This document shows positions 20,716-32,531 of a stretch of 64,000 nt of DNA, piece after piece. The number at the start of each line of letters is the position of its first letter. Within the stretch, counting starts at the first letter, position 1. Below the pieces are notes generated by a model. That model did no database searches. It saw only the letters and a program-made list of their open reading frames with translations, and was not told where the DNA came from. The stretch comes from Asparagopsis taxiformis (lineage: Eukaryota; Rhodophyta; Florideophyceae; Bonnemaisoniales; Bonnemaisoniaceae): NCBI GenBank assembly GCA_030407315.1, contig JALQPE010002619.1, positions 1 to 64,000 on the forward strand, read 5' to 3'. The position numbers were made by a program, and so were the translations under genes.

Positions 20716-22594
20716 GCAAGGACGATGCGCGGCGGCATGATGAGAAGGGCGGTACACGAAACGATTGGTGTTGCTGGCGGCCAGCTGAGCTGCAAATGTG
20801 CTGTTTGTCGCTGATATGGGAGTGTATTGGATGGCTAGTGTAAAAGGGACACGTGTGGGGGTGTTGAGATCATGAATGTGAGATGCAATTTTGTAAGAAA
20901 TGTAGATGGAGCGGAGTCGTGGATCGGTGAGACCTGGACGCTCTTACATGCATGGTTACATCGCTCGGCGCGGACGGATTTGTCACGACGGTGGTGGCGC
21001 GGTAGAAAAGATTGCAAATGGATGGACCGAGGTGGCCCGCAAAGCTGCGGAAAAACCCTTGTAACATACACGTGACCTGCGCGCAAACGCATGATGTTTG
21101 TAACGAATGGGACATGATAACCATGAGGTGCGCGCGCTCGTGTCGTGAGGAGCAGAGTGTGTGCCTCTCATTAATCACCCACTTTTCTCCCGGTGGACGG
21201 ACAAACAATATTGACCAATCTACTCGTTTCTGCTGCAACTGTCATCGATAAACGAATGGACTCACTGTGTCAAATTGTTCCGCATCACGCAAACACGCTA
21301 CGCCCGTTGGTCGCTTTGTCGTCGCGCTGCGCTGCGCTGCAAACGTACGCGTTGCACGCCGCCGCGAGCGCCACCGTCACACCCGCGATGCAACGGCCGT
21401 TCAGTGCGTGCATCCGCATATATCACTATATATTGAAAGGTGACGTTGCGATATCGACGTTAGCTCACATTGTTCCCTCTAGCGGCGCAACGAATCAATC
21501 GCAATGCGTAAATTTGACCGTCACTGAGTAGACATGCTTTCGCTGCATACTTGCACAACGTGCAACCAACTGTATGCACGCGCACACACAACGCCATTCA
21601 ACGCTGATTGTCCGTTCATGCTTGCAGTGCCGCGAGCATGCGTTGGACGACATGTCAATGTTGCACACGCCGCTACCTATGGCTCTGCGTCACGCAAAGA
21701 TGCGCGGAAGAGCATTTGTCGCACAGACACGACACGCCTGCACCTTGTATCAGAAGCGAGTGAGCGAGCGCACGGGCATGCAGCGCGGCGTAGCGCAGCA
21801 CCGCCGCAGCGTGTATGGGCGGGTTATCGATCATGTGTGTGTGTGTGTCCAACGCATGTCACGGACGGGCGACTTTTGACAAACTGTAACCGCAATTGGT
21901 CGCCTCCTAATTATAGCCGCGAAACATATCGGTTGCGCGGCGCGGGTGACATTGATCTACGGAAAAGATAGGCGCACTTTATGAAGGTAAGACACTTGCT
22001 TTTTCAAGCTGCGCGCGCTCGCACATTGCCACAGGCGGCATGGAAGCAATCCTGTCGTGCTGCGCATGGCATGGAATCGTAAGCGAGTTGATTCAAAGGC
22101 GATGCGATGCGCACACTCATGGCAAATGGAACGTGACATGACGTGCAAGCGAAATTGGCACAAAAACTCGAGTGCTATCACAGTCCGTTACCGTCGCTGA
22201 GGGTCGTTTGCGCGCGGAAAGCTGCTGCGCAGTTGCACTATGAGCACTGCTGTACCACATCTTTTGCTACTGTAGTACCTGCAACTGACCATGCGTTTCT
22301 ACTCGCTGCCGGCCGTTCCATACCGGTTTACAGTGGCCCATAGTTGCGCTCTCATAGCGCAATTCAATTCCATTCCCATAAAGCAGCGCACATTGTCCAC
22401 ACAAGCGCAGTTCCACGCCATAGTCCACAGCTGTGGAAATGCGCAACAGACAGCGTGCGCCCGCTTCGCTTCGCTGCGCCCCATGCATTGTTGATCCGCC
22501 CGTCCAACGCGACCCGTCGCACTGCACCCAATACATTGCACTGCACTGCACTGCACCACCGATATTTATCATGCTTATATTCGTCATATCCTAC

Positions 22595-22602
22595 TGACGT
22601 CA
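22595..22602. promoter_or_regulatory. CRE palindrome TGACGTCA
   Basis: Perfect 8-base CRE, the consensus target of CREB/ATF-like and many plant bZIP dimers. It lies in the intergenic region before the bZIP gene. Confidence 0.35.
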
Positions 22603-22993
22603 TTATTTTCAACGTCATGCCTGCCGCCTCGCACGCACACTCTATTGGCCGCTCTCGCCCTGCCCGTGTATATCGGCCTTGATGAAACTTATACAAGTGG
22701 CGCACATCCGCATCTCACCATCATCCTGCCGTGAGTGTCGTGCACTACACGCTACTGTACTGCACTGCACTGCACTGCTCTACATAGCTCGCTCCGTCGT
22801 GCAGTTTGTCCGCGTACAACTTGCACCGTCTCTAACCCCTTTGTATAATTCCATTGGGATTGCAGATGCACATACTTTTTATCGCACACACCGTCTGACA
22901 CAGGGAACAATATAGACCACAGCTGCCTGCCTGCCAGCCAGCCTGCCACTGTTCACTTGAGTTTTGCTCAGCGATGCAATACATTGCATAGCA

Positions 22994-23039
22994 TGCCGTG
23001 CCGTGCCGTGCCGTGCCATGCCATGCCATGCCATGCCAT
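22994..23039. repeat. Pentanucleotide repeat (GCCGT)n then (GCCAT)n
   Basis: Four copies of GCCGT run straight into four of GCCAT, a period-5 array in which one base changes halfway. Confidence 0.9.
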
Positions 23040-24512
23040 CGTAACTGATGCTTGCTTGCTTGCTCGCTGCCTCCGTCTATACTTTATTCCAGACACCCAT
23101 TGCATCATTGCTATGATGCACCACTATATGGCACTGTAGTACTATATGCGCGCAGTGCACGGCGACCACCACAGCAACCTGGAAGCAGTACGACGGTGCG
23201 CGCCCTGCACCGCTGTTTGTCCTTGACCGTGCATCAAAGCGATCAACACAGCGCAATCATGTTTGCGAGACGAGTTGACAAGCGTAACCAATCCTCAGCA
23301 ATATGTTGCGTAACCAGACAAGAGGACCATCGGCCGACACTTACCAAAATTGTACACGTCTAAACGTGTTCAACACACGCTGCCGCTCGGCGGGCGTGAT
23401 TCTTGTCAGTCCAATACAGTACAGCAACTAGCGACGCTGATTGGCTGAATCATCGACGTAATCCATGATGCTTGCGCACGTGCTATGAAACGTTGCCCGG
23501 TTTCCTGTTCATTTCAGCTTTCCCAATCAACATGCTTTTCCCCCCCGATTCTGCCCTTCATTCTTCTTCACCTCGGTTGCCCAAATCTATTTTTGCTCCA
23601 CTCCCGAGACCGATGTGATGATCTCGCTGCCCTACCCTGCCCTGTCTTGCCCGACGCTGCCGCCCTGTGCAGTCTCGCTCGCTAATCCATCTGTCCCCCA
23701 TCGCAGTGCTGCGCAACGCTCGCGACCGTGTTGCACTACATGCCATCGGACCGCAGCGCACATAGCTCTTGGCCCCGGTGGGGACCTGTGCCCATTGCGC
23801 CACATGCCTCGCTCGCGCGTGCAATTGTCATGTCGACGTTTCTCTCGAGACGCGTCGATGCATCTAACTTATTCTCTCCCATGTTCAACTAGTAACCGCT
23901 TTACTTTTTCGCCGACCACACGTTTGTCGAGACGGATAAAAATAACATGAGCGCAAGCGCAGTTGCTTTTGAAACGTTTTGCAAGTGTCGAGATTACAGT
24001 GGCTCTATGAAGTGGGTGCGCTCATCTTAAAATAGCCCTTTTTTCATCACTATTTAGCTGCGTCGACTTGATAGGGTCACGTTGACTGGAAGCAAGCAAT
24101 ACGATTCTTCTTTTCTAACATACAATTACAGCTGTGAGCTACTGGACATAACTGTTGCAATATGCGCACGCCGTTACTAGACTAGTACGCTATGGCACAT
24201 AATATCCAATATGAGTAATATACGTATTGTGTACAATGTTACGTATTTCATCATTACAACTTTCCTTCCTTGCGCGCGCGCCAAATTTAGCCAAAATGCG
24301 CAAAAAAAACTCAAAAACACTAGCTCGATCCCATCCACACCTGCTCATGAATTCACTCACGTGCCACTACACGCCGCCGTATATGACACAGACGCCCATT
24401 TTCTACCCTTGAATACGCTCGCCAACGCCGCGCACGGCCACACAGTACAGCGCTTTCCATCCAAGCCGCTGTAATCCCGGTTTCAGTCGACGCTGTTACA
24501 CCGGCCGGCGCG

Positions 24513-24541
24513 CTGTGTGTGTGTGTGTGCGCGCGCGCGTG
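24513..24541. repeat. (GT)n(GC)n alternating purine-pyrimidine tract
   Basis: A GT run passes directly into a GC run. Alternating purine-pyrimidine tracts can adopt Z-DNA. Similar tracts lie near 26041 and 27421. Confidence 0.85.
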
Positions 24542-25190
24542 ACCGACGCGCTTGCGATCAATTCAGCATGTATTGAAACTCGCACCGGTTACCCTGAATT
24601 AATTGCGCAGCCCGCGAGGACGGCACGACACTGCCTAATGTTTGCGTCGCGTCTCGTCTCGTCGTCGCGCTGCGTGGCTCGCTCTCATTGTCGGACGCGA
24701 AGCACTTGCAATGAGCCGCGTATGAACGCATCTCGAGTTTGTGCGCGTGTGTGACAGTCGCTGTCGTGGACCGCGTGTATGCGCGACGTCGCCATGGCAC
24801 ATGTGTGCGCCGCGCCGCGCCGCGATTGAGGAGGGCGACTGCATTTTAGTGCGCTCGAGGCGATGCGGTGCAGCGCGGCTCGTGGGTGGTGGCGACGACG
24901 ACGACGACGCACAAGTGATAGGGTCGGTCGCGTAGATGGACAAACTCTGTGAGATGACGCAATGTTGATTTGGTTTCTGATGGAGACACGCTTTCCCAGC
25001 ACCCGAGTGATGAGACCGCGAGGGTCGACGACGATGGTGGTTGGGTGAAGAGCGTGATGTGCACTCGGATATAGATTGAGCGATGGTTGCAGGAGACATG
25101 CACGGTACTGTAGAGAGGCGGGAAGAGGTTGGGTCATACAATGGTGCAATTCACGTCAAGGAATGGTGCTGACACTTGGGAATTGGGAGA

Positions 25191-25198
25191 TGACGTCA
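25191..25198. promoter_or_regulatory. CRE palindrome TGACGTCA
   Basis: Second perfect TGACGTCA in the same intergenic region, about 3.1 kb before the bZIP start codon. Confidence 0.35.
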
Positions 25199-25763
25199 GG
25201 GCTGAAATGTTCAAGGTGGCGAGAGTTTGCTGAGCGTTCCCCGTTCTCAAGTTGCGTCGATGATCGAAATAGGACGCGATATACGATGCGTACGGTGGTT
25301 GGCAAACGAGAGCCAACGCTCGGTGCGAACAAAACTGAGAGTGCCATGTCATCGATTGAATAATAATCACTAAATAAAATTCAGTGCGACGCACCGTGAT
25401 GACATCATGGCCCTATAGAGATGCCCACGTTTTACATCGGCGCGCGGGTAGTCTCTTGTGCTGCATCGAAACATGCGTAAATGTAATTTTGTTACCTAAT
25501 TTTACCAACGGCTTGATTCCCGCCTCTTTCAGCGCGCCTAGAGTCGTCATACGCATTGTCCCACGACGGACGATCCATTCGGGCACATCTATCACTTGTG
25601 CTGCACCGCCTTGAAATTTGACCATTTCGTGGGGACGCTACGGTACAATTTTACTTCAAGCCGCCGAAACGAAACGCAATCCAATCCAATCCAATGCAGC
25701 ACAGTTGTCCGCAAATTCAAATGCGCCCATTGTCACGCTCGCTCCCATTATGTTTAGCCGCCC

Positions 25764-25800
25764 AACCCAGCCCAGCCCAGCCCAATCCAGTCCAGTCCAG
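25764..25800. repeat. Period-5 repeat (CAGCC)n / (CAGTC)n
   Basis: Tandem CAGCC units followed by diverged CAATC/CAGTC units, near a (CCAAT)n run at 25681-25695. Confidence 0.85.
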
Positions 25801-27420
25801 TGCGTCGACGACCCATCGCATCATCACTTACTGCGGCCCGGCACGGCCCAACGCAGCTCGGCCCATCGTCTAGTGCACACGCACGAGGCCAACACTTTAC
25901 CTGAGATTAGACTTGCTGTATATTATGGTGCGTACGGCCACGATGCCTGAAATTTGTGCGCAATGCAAGCAAAGCGTGGCGGCACCGGGTGCGCGACCAA
26001 ATTACGCCACAATGATTTAACATTGTGGGAAAGAAGTAGGCGCGCGCGCGCGCGCACGAGCGCTTTGGAGGAGCTGATCTTACATCACGCAGCTCGTGGG
26101 TGCAGCGCGGCTGGTTGGGCGCATGTATGCAATGTCAATTGCGGACAGGGTGAGGCAAAATATAGAGCACCAAGCAATTGATTCAGCTATAGTGCCTGCA
26201 TTGCATTGTGTCAATAGTCTCAAGTGCCAGTTGCGTGCACTGGGAGGTGGATCGGTGTGTGCGCGCGCGCACAGTTGGATTGAGTAATAAGGATGTGAAT
26301 TATAGAGAGGACAGTCTGTCTAGAAAAAGTGTTTTCCCGCCGTTGGATTAATCATGTTGTGGCATGTGATGGGTGTGGTCCATTGCAGTGCAATCCTGTC
26401 CTGTCCACTCGCTGCAAGGGTGGCTTGCGTGCAAGATTTAATTGATAGAGGAGACAGCACGATGATGACTCGGATAGCGGTGCGCCGTTCAGTTGTGTTG
26501 CGTTGCGTCTGGTCGCAACAAGGCGCCTAACATTGTGCAGCAACTTAGTAATTAAATTGATATAACATGACGTCTTGAAAGTATAATTAATTGCAGCGTG
26601 GCCTCGTCTCGTCTGGTCTAAATCAAAAGTTGTAAAGCGTGCTGCAATGCAGCGCGCAATTACTGTGCACAATTATACTTTACACAGCAAAGGAGGCGGC
26701 GGTGTATCATACGAGCGGTGGGTGGGCGGCGAGCGTCGGCGCGGCGGGGCGGGACCACGGAGTGAAACACGCGTCAAATTATGATATAAGCGGAGCGGAG
26801 CGGACCAGAAAAGCAACTCTCAAGCTCCTTACGTCACCTGCATCATGGTCCAATGCTGTCATCGGGCTGTGACGTGTTCGCATGCGCCAGCTGCGCGCAT
26901 CGATTGGTTGTGCGAGGCTCTCGGATTTGAAATGAAATTGCGGCGCAATGCGGGGCAGTATCACTGTGCGCGAGTGCTGGTCCGCTCTTCGGTCCATGAT
27001 GCCGTCCGGTCCCTCGGTTGTCCAATGGTTGCTCGCTCTATGTCTGACATGTCAGAGACGATTCATTCAAGGTCAGCCGTATCTATACACAGTACTGTAC
27101 GGCAGGACATGCCACGCTGACGTAAATATGTTGTCACGTGAATTATTTCATTCCATCCCCTCAAGCGGTCGACGACTTGAACTGACAGTACAAGTAACAC
27201 GCTATGCTTGCATTCCCTTACCCGTCCTATTTTAATGCCATAGTCGATTGGTGTGCAATGCATTGACAGTTCATGGATCCATTCATTTTGGCTGTCTTTC
27301 GCAAGCGTCGCCCATGAATCAGTGGGCCATGAATAAACTGCCTTGCGTTTGGACGGGGCGCAGCATTGCGCTTTGCTGGGTGGAGAGGTAGTGGTAATGG
27401 AGTGAGTTGTTGCGATGCAA

Positions 27421-27447
27421 GTGTGTGTGTGCGCGCGCGCGCGCGCT
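27421..27447. repeat. (GT)n(GC)n alternating purine-pyrimidine tract
   Basis: GT dinucleotides followed by a long GC run, the same design as the tract at 24513. Confidence 0.8.
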
Positions 27448-27995
27448 GACGTCGGTCGGTGGCCTAGTCTAGTCGAATTGATACAGCGACATGAATCAAG
27501 GCGGGCGGGCGGACAGGTAGACAGACGCTTCCAACATTGTGAGTACATGGATAGCGCACGGCACGGCAGGGCACGGCACGGCACCGCACGCGCGGCGCTT
27601 GCACCAGCTGTGGTCGCTTCCCGCCGGTCACGCACGCGTGATACACGCAGGATGGGGTGACGGAGTGACATCACGCGGTGGTGGGGTGACAATTGCAAAT
27701 GGTTAGCGTGACGGTCACGTTTTCATTCGAATATGTTTCTCCTTTGTCACTATGGGCAACAACATTGAAGGTCGTTGCAACTACATCATTTGTGGCATAC
27801 GCTTTGAGACGGGCTCATATCATGGTGGATTATGAAAAAACGCGCCGTGGCTTGAGTGCCACCAGTTGCGGCAGAGCCAACGCTGCCCCAGCTCCAATGC
27901 CGGCCAGAACAGGCCAAACCGAGCCGAGCGTCATCGTCGCTGCGAGCAGCCAGCCATTCCAGAACTGACCAGACCAAACAACACCAGAGGAGCAC

Positions 27996-28020
27996 AGACA
28001 GACAGACAGACAGACAGACG
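27996..28020. repeat. (CAGA)n microsatellite
   Basis: About six tandem CAGA units, 300 bases before the bZIP start codon. Confidence 0.9.
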
Positions 28021-28139
28021 AGCACACAAAACAATCGAATCGCATTGCAGTAGTGTACCAACAAATTTAGATATCTGCACATATCAATCAAAGCGCCGAT
28101 TCTCGCTCTCCCATTATTTCCCTCCCACACAAATCACAA

Positions 28140-28147
28140 TATATAAA
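28140..28147 (+). promoter_or_regulatory. Possible TATA box of the bZIP gene
   Basis: TATATAAA about 170 bases before the bZIP ATG, inside a pyrimidine-rich region. Confidence 0.4.
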
Positions 28148-28219
28148 GCTACCTGTCCGCCCTACCCGCCCACTGCCACACTCCATCGCAGCTATCGCAC
28201 CGCCTGATTTTTTTCCTTC

Positions 28220-28262
28220 CATCCATCTATCTATCCATCCATCCATCCATCCATCCATCCCT
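28220..28262. repeat. (ATCC)n / (ATCT)n repeat in the bZIP leader
   Basis: About ten tandem CATC/CCAT-type tetranucleotides with two ATCT variants, between the TATA-like box and the ATG. It is probably transcribed as part of the 5' UTR and is expected to vary in length between strains. Confidence 0.85.
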
Positions 28263-28316
28263 CCCACTCCGCTGCACCGATAACCAAACTCTTCGCAATC
28301 TTCAACACACTACGCA

Positions 28317-29249
28317 ATGGCCGCCGCCGATCCAATTGCAATGTTCAACATCAACCAAGACCTCAACACCAACGACAACTGGGATGCCAATGTATCCATA
28401 CCGCTTCCGGGACCAATCTCCATCCCGGACAGCAGCAACATTCTCGCCGAACTCTCGATGTACACATCCGCGATGAGCACCCCGCTGCCATCGACAGAAA
28501 CCAACAACAACAACACCGATGACACCGACAGCGCACTCTTCCGCAATGGTCCCAACAAGACACCGCGCGCCAAGAGACGCGCCCCGCCCGTCTCCACACC
28601 CGCTCCCAAGCCGTCCAAGATGAGCAAGGTCGAGCACATGTTTGTCACCGAGCCCGTCACCCCCAACGGTCGCGCCAAGAGCGCGCCGTTCGGCGTCACC
28701 AAGATTGCCGTCGCCGCTCCCATGTCGCCCACGTGCCAATCGCTCTGCACAGACGAGGGCGACGACGTGCTGTCCATGCCGTCGACGCCGGTGCCCGGCG
28801 AAGCGTGCAGTCTGCCCATGCCCAGTAAGGAGAATGCGGCGCGACGACGCGCGCTGCGCAGGGCCGCGCTCAAGAGAAATCGTAGTCGCAAGGAGGATGG
28901 CGTCTGTAGTGGCGGAGCGGTCAAGTCGGAATGCACCACCAAATCGGAGACGGAAGTCACGTCGACTGGCGAGCCGCTCGATAAAAAGGCGGCTCGCGCG
29001 ATTCGTAATCGCGAAGCGGCTATGAAGAGCCGTGTGGAAGCTAAGGAAAAGATGCGAAAGTTGCAGGATGAGAATGATAAGCTAGCGGTCAAAGTCAAGT
29101 TTCTATCGGACGAAAATGCCGCTCTTACTACGCAACTGAAGAGTTTATTGCAGCACACGCTCGGCGTGCAAGTGGCTCAGGGACAGGACGTCAAGGAAGT
29201 TTTCAATACGTTTGCTCGCATGACCAGTCGGCCTTCTGCATCGAGCTAA
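28317..29249 (+). CDS. bZIP transcription factor
   Basis: A 310-residue, single-exon DNA-binding protein. The basic region is RAIRNREAAMKSR, with the invariant Asn231 and Arg239 in N-x7-R spacing. It is followed by a zipper with leucines at 249, 256, 263, 270 and 277, exactly seven apart. A second basic patch lies near residues 174-192 (ARRRALRRAALKRNRSRK) and may act as a nuclear localisation signal. The N-terminal half is Pro/Ser/Thr-rich with an Asn run and could be an activation domain. It is the only gene in a roughly 14 kb stretch, flanked on both sides by repeat-rich DNA. The target genes are not known. Confidence 0.93.
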   Translation: MAAADPIAMFNINQDLNTNDNWDANVSIPLPGPISIPDSSNILAELSMYTSAMSTPLPSTETNNNNTDDTDSALFRNGPNKTPRAKRRAPPVSTPAPKPSKMSKVEHMFVTEPVTPNGRAKSAPFGVTKIAVAAPMSPTCQSLCTDEGDDVLSMPSTPVPGEACSLPMPSKENAARRRALRRAALKRNRSRKEDGVCSGGAVKSECTTKSETEVTSTGEPLDKKAARAIRNREAAMKSRVEAKEKMRKLQDENDKLAVKVKFLSDENAALTTQLKSLLQHTLGVQVAQGQDVKEVFNTFARMTSRPSASS

Positions 29250-29956
29250 GCAGATGCTATTGTCTGTACATACATTGTGTGAATAGATGGGCGGCGCGTT
29301 GACTGGAATACAAGTCGTTTGTTGTTGTTGAACCTGTTGTACATAGAATGGGAATAGTGAATGCATAAAAGGGAAGACGAGTATGTTTTTGATGTTTTTA
29401 CTGCTTTCCGAGATAAAAATAGTAGGGAAATATTTTTGTGAAAAGCATCATCTTACGTATTGTATTCTCGACAATTCAGTCGCCGCTCCGAGTGCGATAT
29501 GCTGCTTGCGCTGCGGCGCCGACGATGTGCCGAGACGAGTCGATCACATGTCACGTATGATTGCATGCAGTACTGTACGGAAACGTTTTACTGTAAAGGC
29601 AACAAGAGTGCGCGCGCGCGCACAACACCAAGTTCAACAAGTTGCAGCTCGCGCCCGACGTTGACACTCGGTCGGCAGCAACTCGTGTTGCATTCGTTCA
29701 CTCACTCACTCACTCACACAATGCTTGCAGCGCATGCGTCAAGTCGCGCAGCACACCAAAATGTCGTCTATTGGCTGAACGCCATACTGAAAACCATGCC
29801 ATGCAACTCGCACAATGCTTGATCGCTGCCCATTGCCTTCCGCGTGCGCTATGAACCGTGGCACGTGCTCACGTGCACGCTCGCAAACTCACCCGACTGT
29901 GTGCGCCCATCCGCAGTAGCGAGCTACAGCTGCGCCAACAGCGCAGCCACGCTCGC

Positions 29957-29999
29957 TCGCTCGCTCGCTTGCTCGCCCGCCCGCCCGCCGCTCGCTCCC
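29957..29999. repeat. (CGCT)n / (CGCC)n tetranucleotide repeat
   Basis: Tandem CGCT units followed by CGCC units and more CGCT. Confidence 0.8.
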
Positions 30000-32469
30000 A
30001 TTCTTCACTGCCATGCGTAGTTGCAAGCGCTCTCGAGTGTCGCCCTCTTTCGCCACCCGCTACCGGTACTGACACGGTTCGTTCACGTGCCGCGTTTGTC
30101 CAAATCCAACCATTCCGTCCCACTCGGCGCAGTCCATTCCACCGCATGCAGCCACCCGCCCATCCTATCCACACACACCCGCCAGTCCACCGCCACTGCG
30201 TTACACACATGTCCGTCTCTACATGCTGACTCAGCGCTGTCGTCATGCGCCTGCCCGCCCGCGCCACCGCCTGCTCTCGGCCCTCACGTCACTCTCATTG
30301 TCGCACTCCCTGATCGAATGCACGCCCTCGTCCCCCCACCCGCCCGCCCGTGCGCTGCACGAGACCAACCCCCAGTTACACTTCTATACTCGTGCCATCG
30401 TGTCCTGCGCACATGCTCCGTTCCACAGCCTCACTAGCTGTCTCAATCTCAATTGCTGCCCGTTACATATCCGACATCCTGCACGCTAATCGTCTATCCC
30501 CTATCCACCGTTGCTTTCCGCTTTATGCTATTCTTGTCCTAATTTGGTCGTTCCGCCACCCTTTTTTCTCATTGTTTGCTTCTAACGCAATCGTCGTCTG
30601 CCGCCGTACGCGCACCCCCATCCCGCCCAATGGAACGCACCTCCCTTTTTCGACATCTTTCCTCCCCAGTGTAACCAACTCGACATTGCAATTCCACACA
30701 GTGTTACTGCGCGTGTCCAGCATGCTCCTGCGCACAACAAACGCGCGATTTCAAAGTCACCCTGCAATGCCATCCCTTCTCTTTGCCACATGTCACCCGC
30801 TCTCTCGCCCCAACATTGCGCAGCACTTTCAATGCAGCACAGTGTGCATCTTTGTTGGCGTTACATATGCGCCTAGTTATTGCATCGCTGCTTCTCTCAC
30901 ATCATCATCTAACCGTCTGTAACGCACCAACATGCCACCGCATGTCGCTCACAGTCACATATGTATTTCGTAGCACGCTTGTTGCCACACGGCACACTCT
31001 CATTCACCACAGCGCCAACTCTACACACACTAACACTGTAACCAAGACAAGATATCGCTGCCATTTCATTACACATCTACTTTTTGTTTCTGCTGCTGTT
31101 GTGGCCTTGTGTTTGAAACTTGCTTGCAGGTCCTTTCCAACAGCTCAGTGTCGTAACCATTGCAGATGCGTCGCTGTCCGAATCACCCGGAGAGCGTGAA
31201 TCAAATGGTTGGTGTGGACTAATTTAGTTGCGCTCGTTGTGAATCAATCGGCAGTGCGTGCATGTGTATTCGTGCGTGCGTGTGCGCGCTTACTAGATGC
31301 GATGCAACGCAATGCTCACGTACACTGTATACTACTGACTTGTACAAATATAGCTTTGTATGAGAAGCGTCGGTATGTATCCGACACCTTACCATTGCCT
31401 CACGCTGTAAAGCTTCTTTCCCAGTAGCAAGTTGTATCGCATTGCACCATGACGCAGGGCAGGCTGCGAGTGAAAGTAACGAGTAACCAAACTTTTCGCT
31501 CATCATTCACCACACGCTGTCGTCGTTAAAGTCATAACCATATCCACATCCTCTTCTGGAAACTCTTGGAAGACAGACGAGCCCAGTCCACCACTGGTGC
31601 TTGTAGATGAAGCGTTGTATTATCCTGGTCGTGTAGATAGTAAGGCATAGATGGTATAGTGTGCAACACTAGGGAACAACGCTGTGCAGGAAAACATGTT
31701 TGTTCCGCGTAAATCGTCATATGTTCCATTTCGACAATTTTGACAACCCACATGCATCAACCTGAATATCAAGACTCTGGACTGGCATAAACAAGTATCT
31801 GGATACGCTAGAGCGGTGGCAGGGACGCAAGACCTGGTCCAAGTGTTTGTACAAGGCACGTTGACACACTAAATTTACTTGATTGGCACGCGAGTGCAAC
31901 GACTGGCTCGCTGTCCAGGGATGGGCGACTGCTTCAGCGCAAGTTGCAATATATCTCAAGAGGCCGTTCAAGTATAATCATTGCAACGTTATCCAGCTCA
32001 CGGTCTCAGTTGGTCAGGTCATGGATCACAGGGCGTGGTGAAAACCCTCTCTGTTTACATTGTCTCAATAGCGAGGTCGACGATATTGCGACCTCGTTAC
32101 TGGGACGGATTGGCACAGCGCAACAGCATACGTGGTCATAAATCACTGTCGAGGCGGTTGATCAACTACACTCACTAAGGTGGTATCTGGGTGTGCGGCT
32201 GAAAGCACTTGTTTGTGCACCACACAGCCATCATTAGCGGATATATAACAAAACCATATTAAAACACCGTCGATGACAGCTGCAGCGCAGCAAGAGGTCA
32301 GCCATCTTGCACAAGAGCCGCAATATCCAACTGTAGTGCATGCCTCACACTAGCGTAACATGTTGGCTTGTAGAAAAACAATATTGCACCACACAGTGTG
32401 TGCGGTTAGTCACATGGCAGCGGCAGCAGTGCAATGAAAGGGAGGAGTATCGAGAGGCAGCGGATGGGT

Positions 32470-32531
32470 GGATGGGCCAAGCCAAGCCAGGCCGGGCCAT
32501 GCTATGCCATGCCATGCCATGCCATACCAAA
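32470..32531. repeat. Period-5 repeat (GCCAA)n / (GCCAT)n
   Basis: GCCAA, GGCCG and then four GCCAT units. It matches in unit type the array at 22994 on the other side of the bZIP gene. Confidence 0.8.

Larger units (their letters stand above)
20646..28316. other. Gene desert left of the bZIP gene, simple-repeat rich
   Basis: About 7.7 kb with no coding frame I can support; frames up to about 200 codons exist but look like low-complexity translations. It holds many short tandem repeats (GGCT, GT/GC, and period-5 units such as GCACT, GCCRT, CCAAT and CAGCC), numerous ATTGG/CCAAT boxes (for example near 21212, 22641, 23437 and 26900), two perfect TGACGTCA palindromes and blocks of strong C- or G-excess. 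No tRNA, snRNA or rRNA pattern was found by eye. Confidence 0.6.

Noticed and set aside
27063..27698. Minus-strand 211-codon frame in the gene desert
   Set aside because: Its translation follows local microsatellites and repeats; no domain and no sensible start context.
30021..30922. Overlapping plus-strand frames (123-190 codons)
   Set aside because: They exist in several phases at once because the region is C-rich and poor in stops; no protein family.
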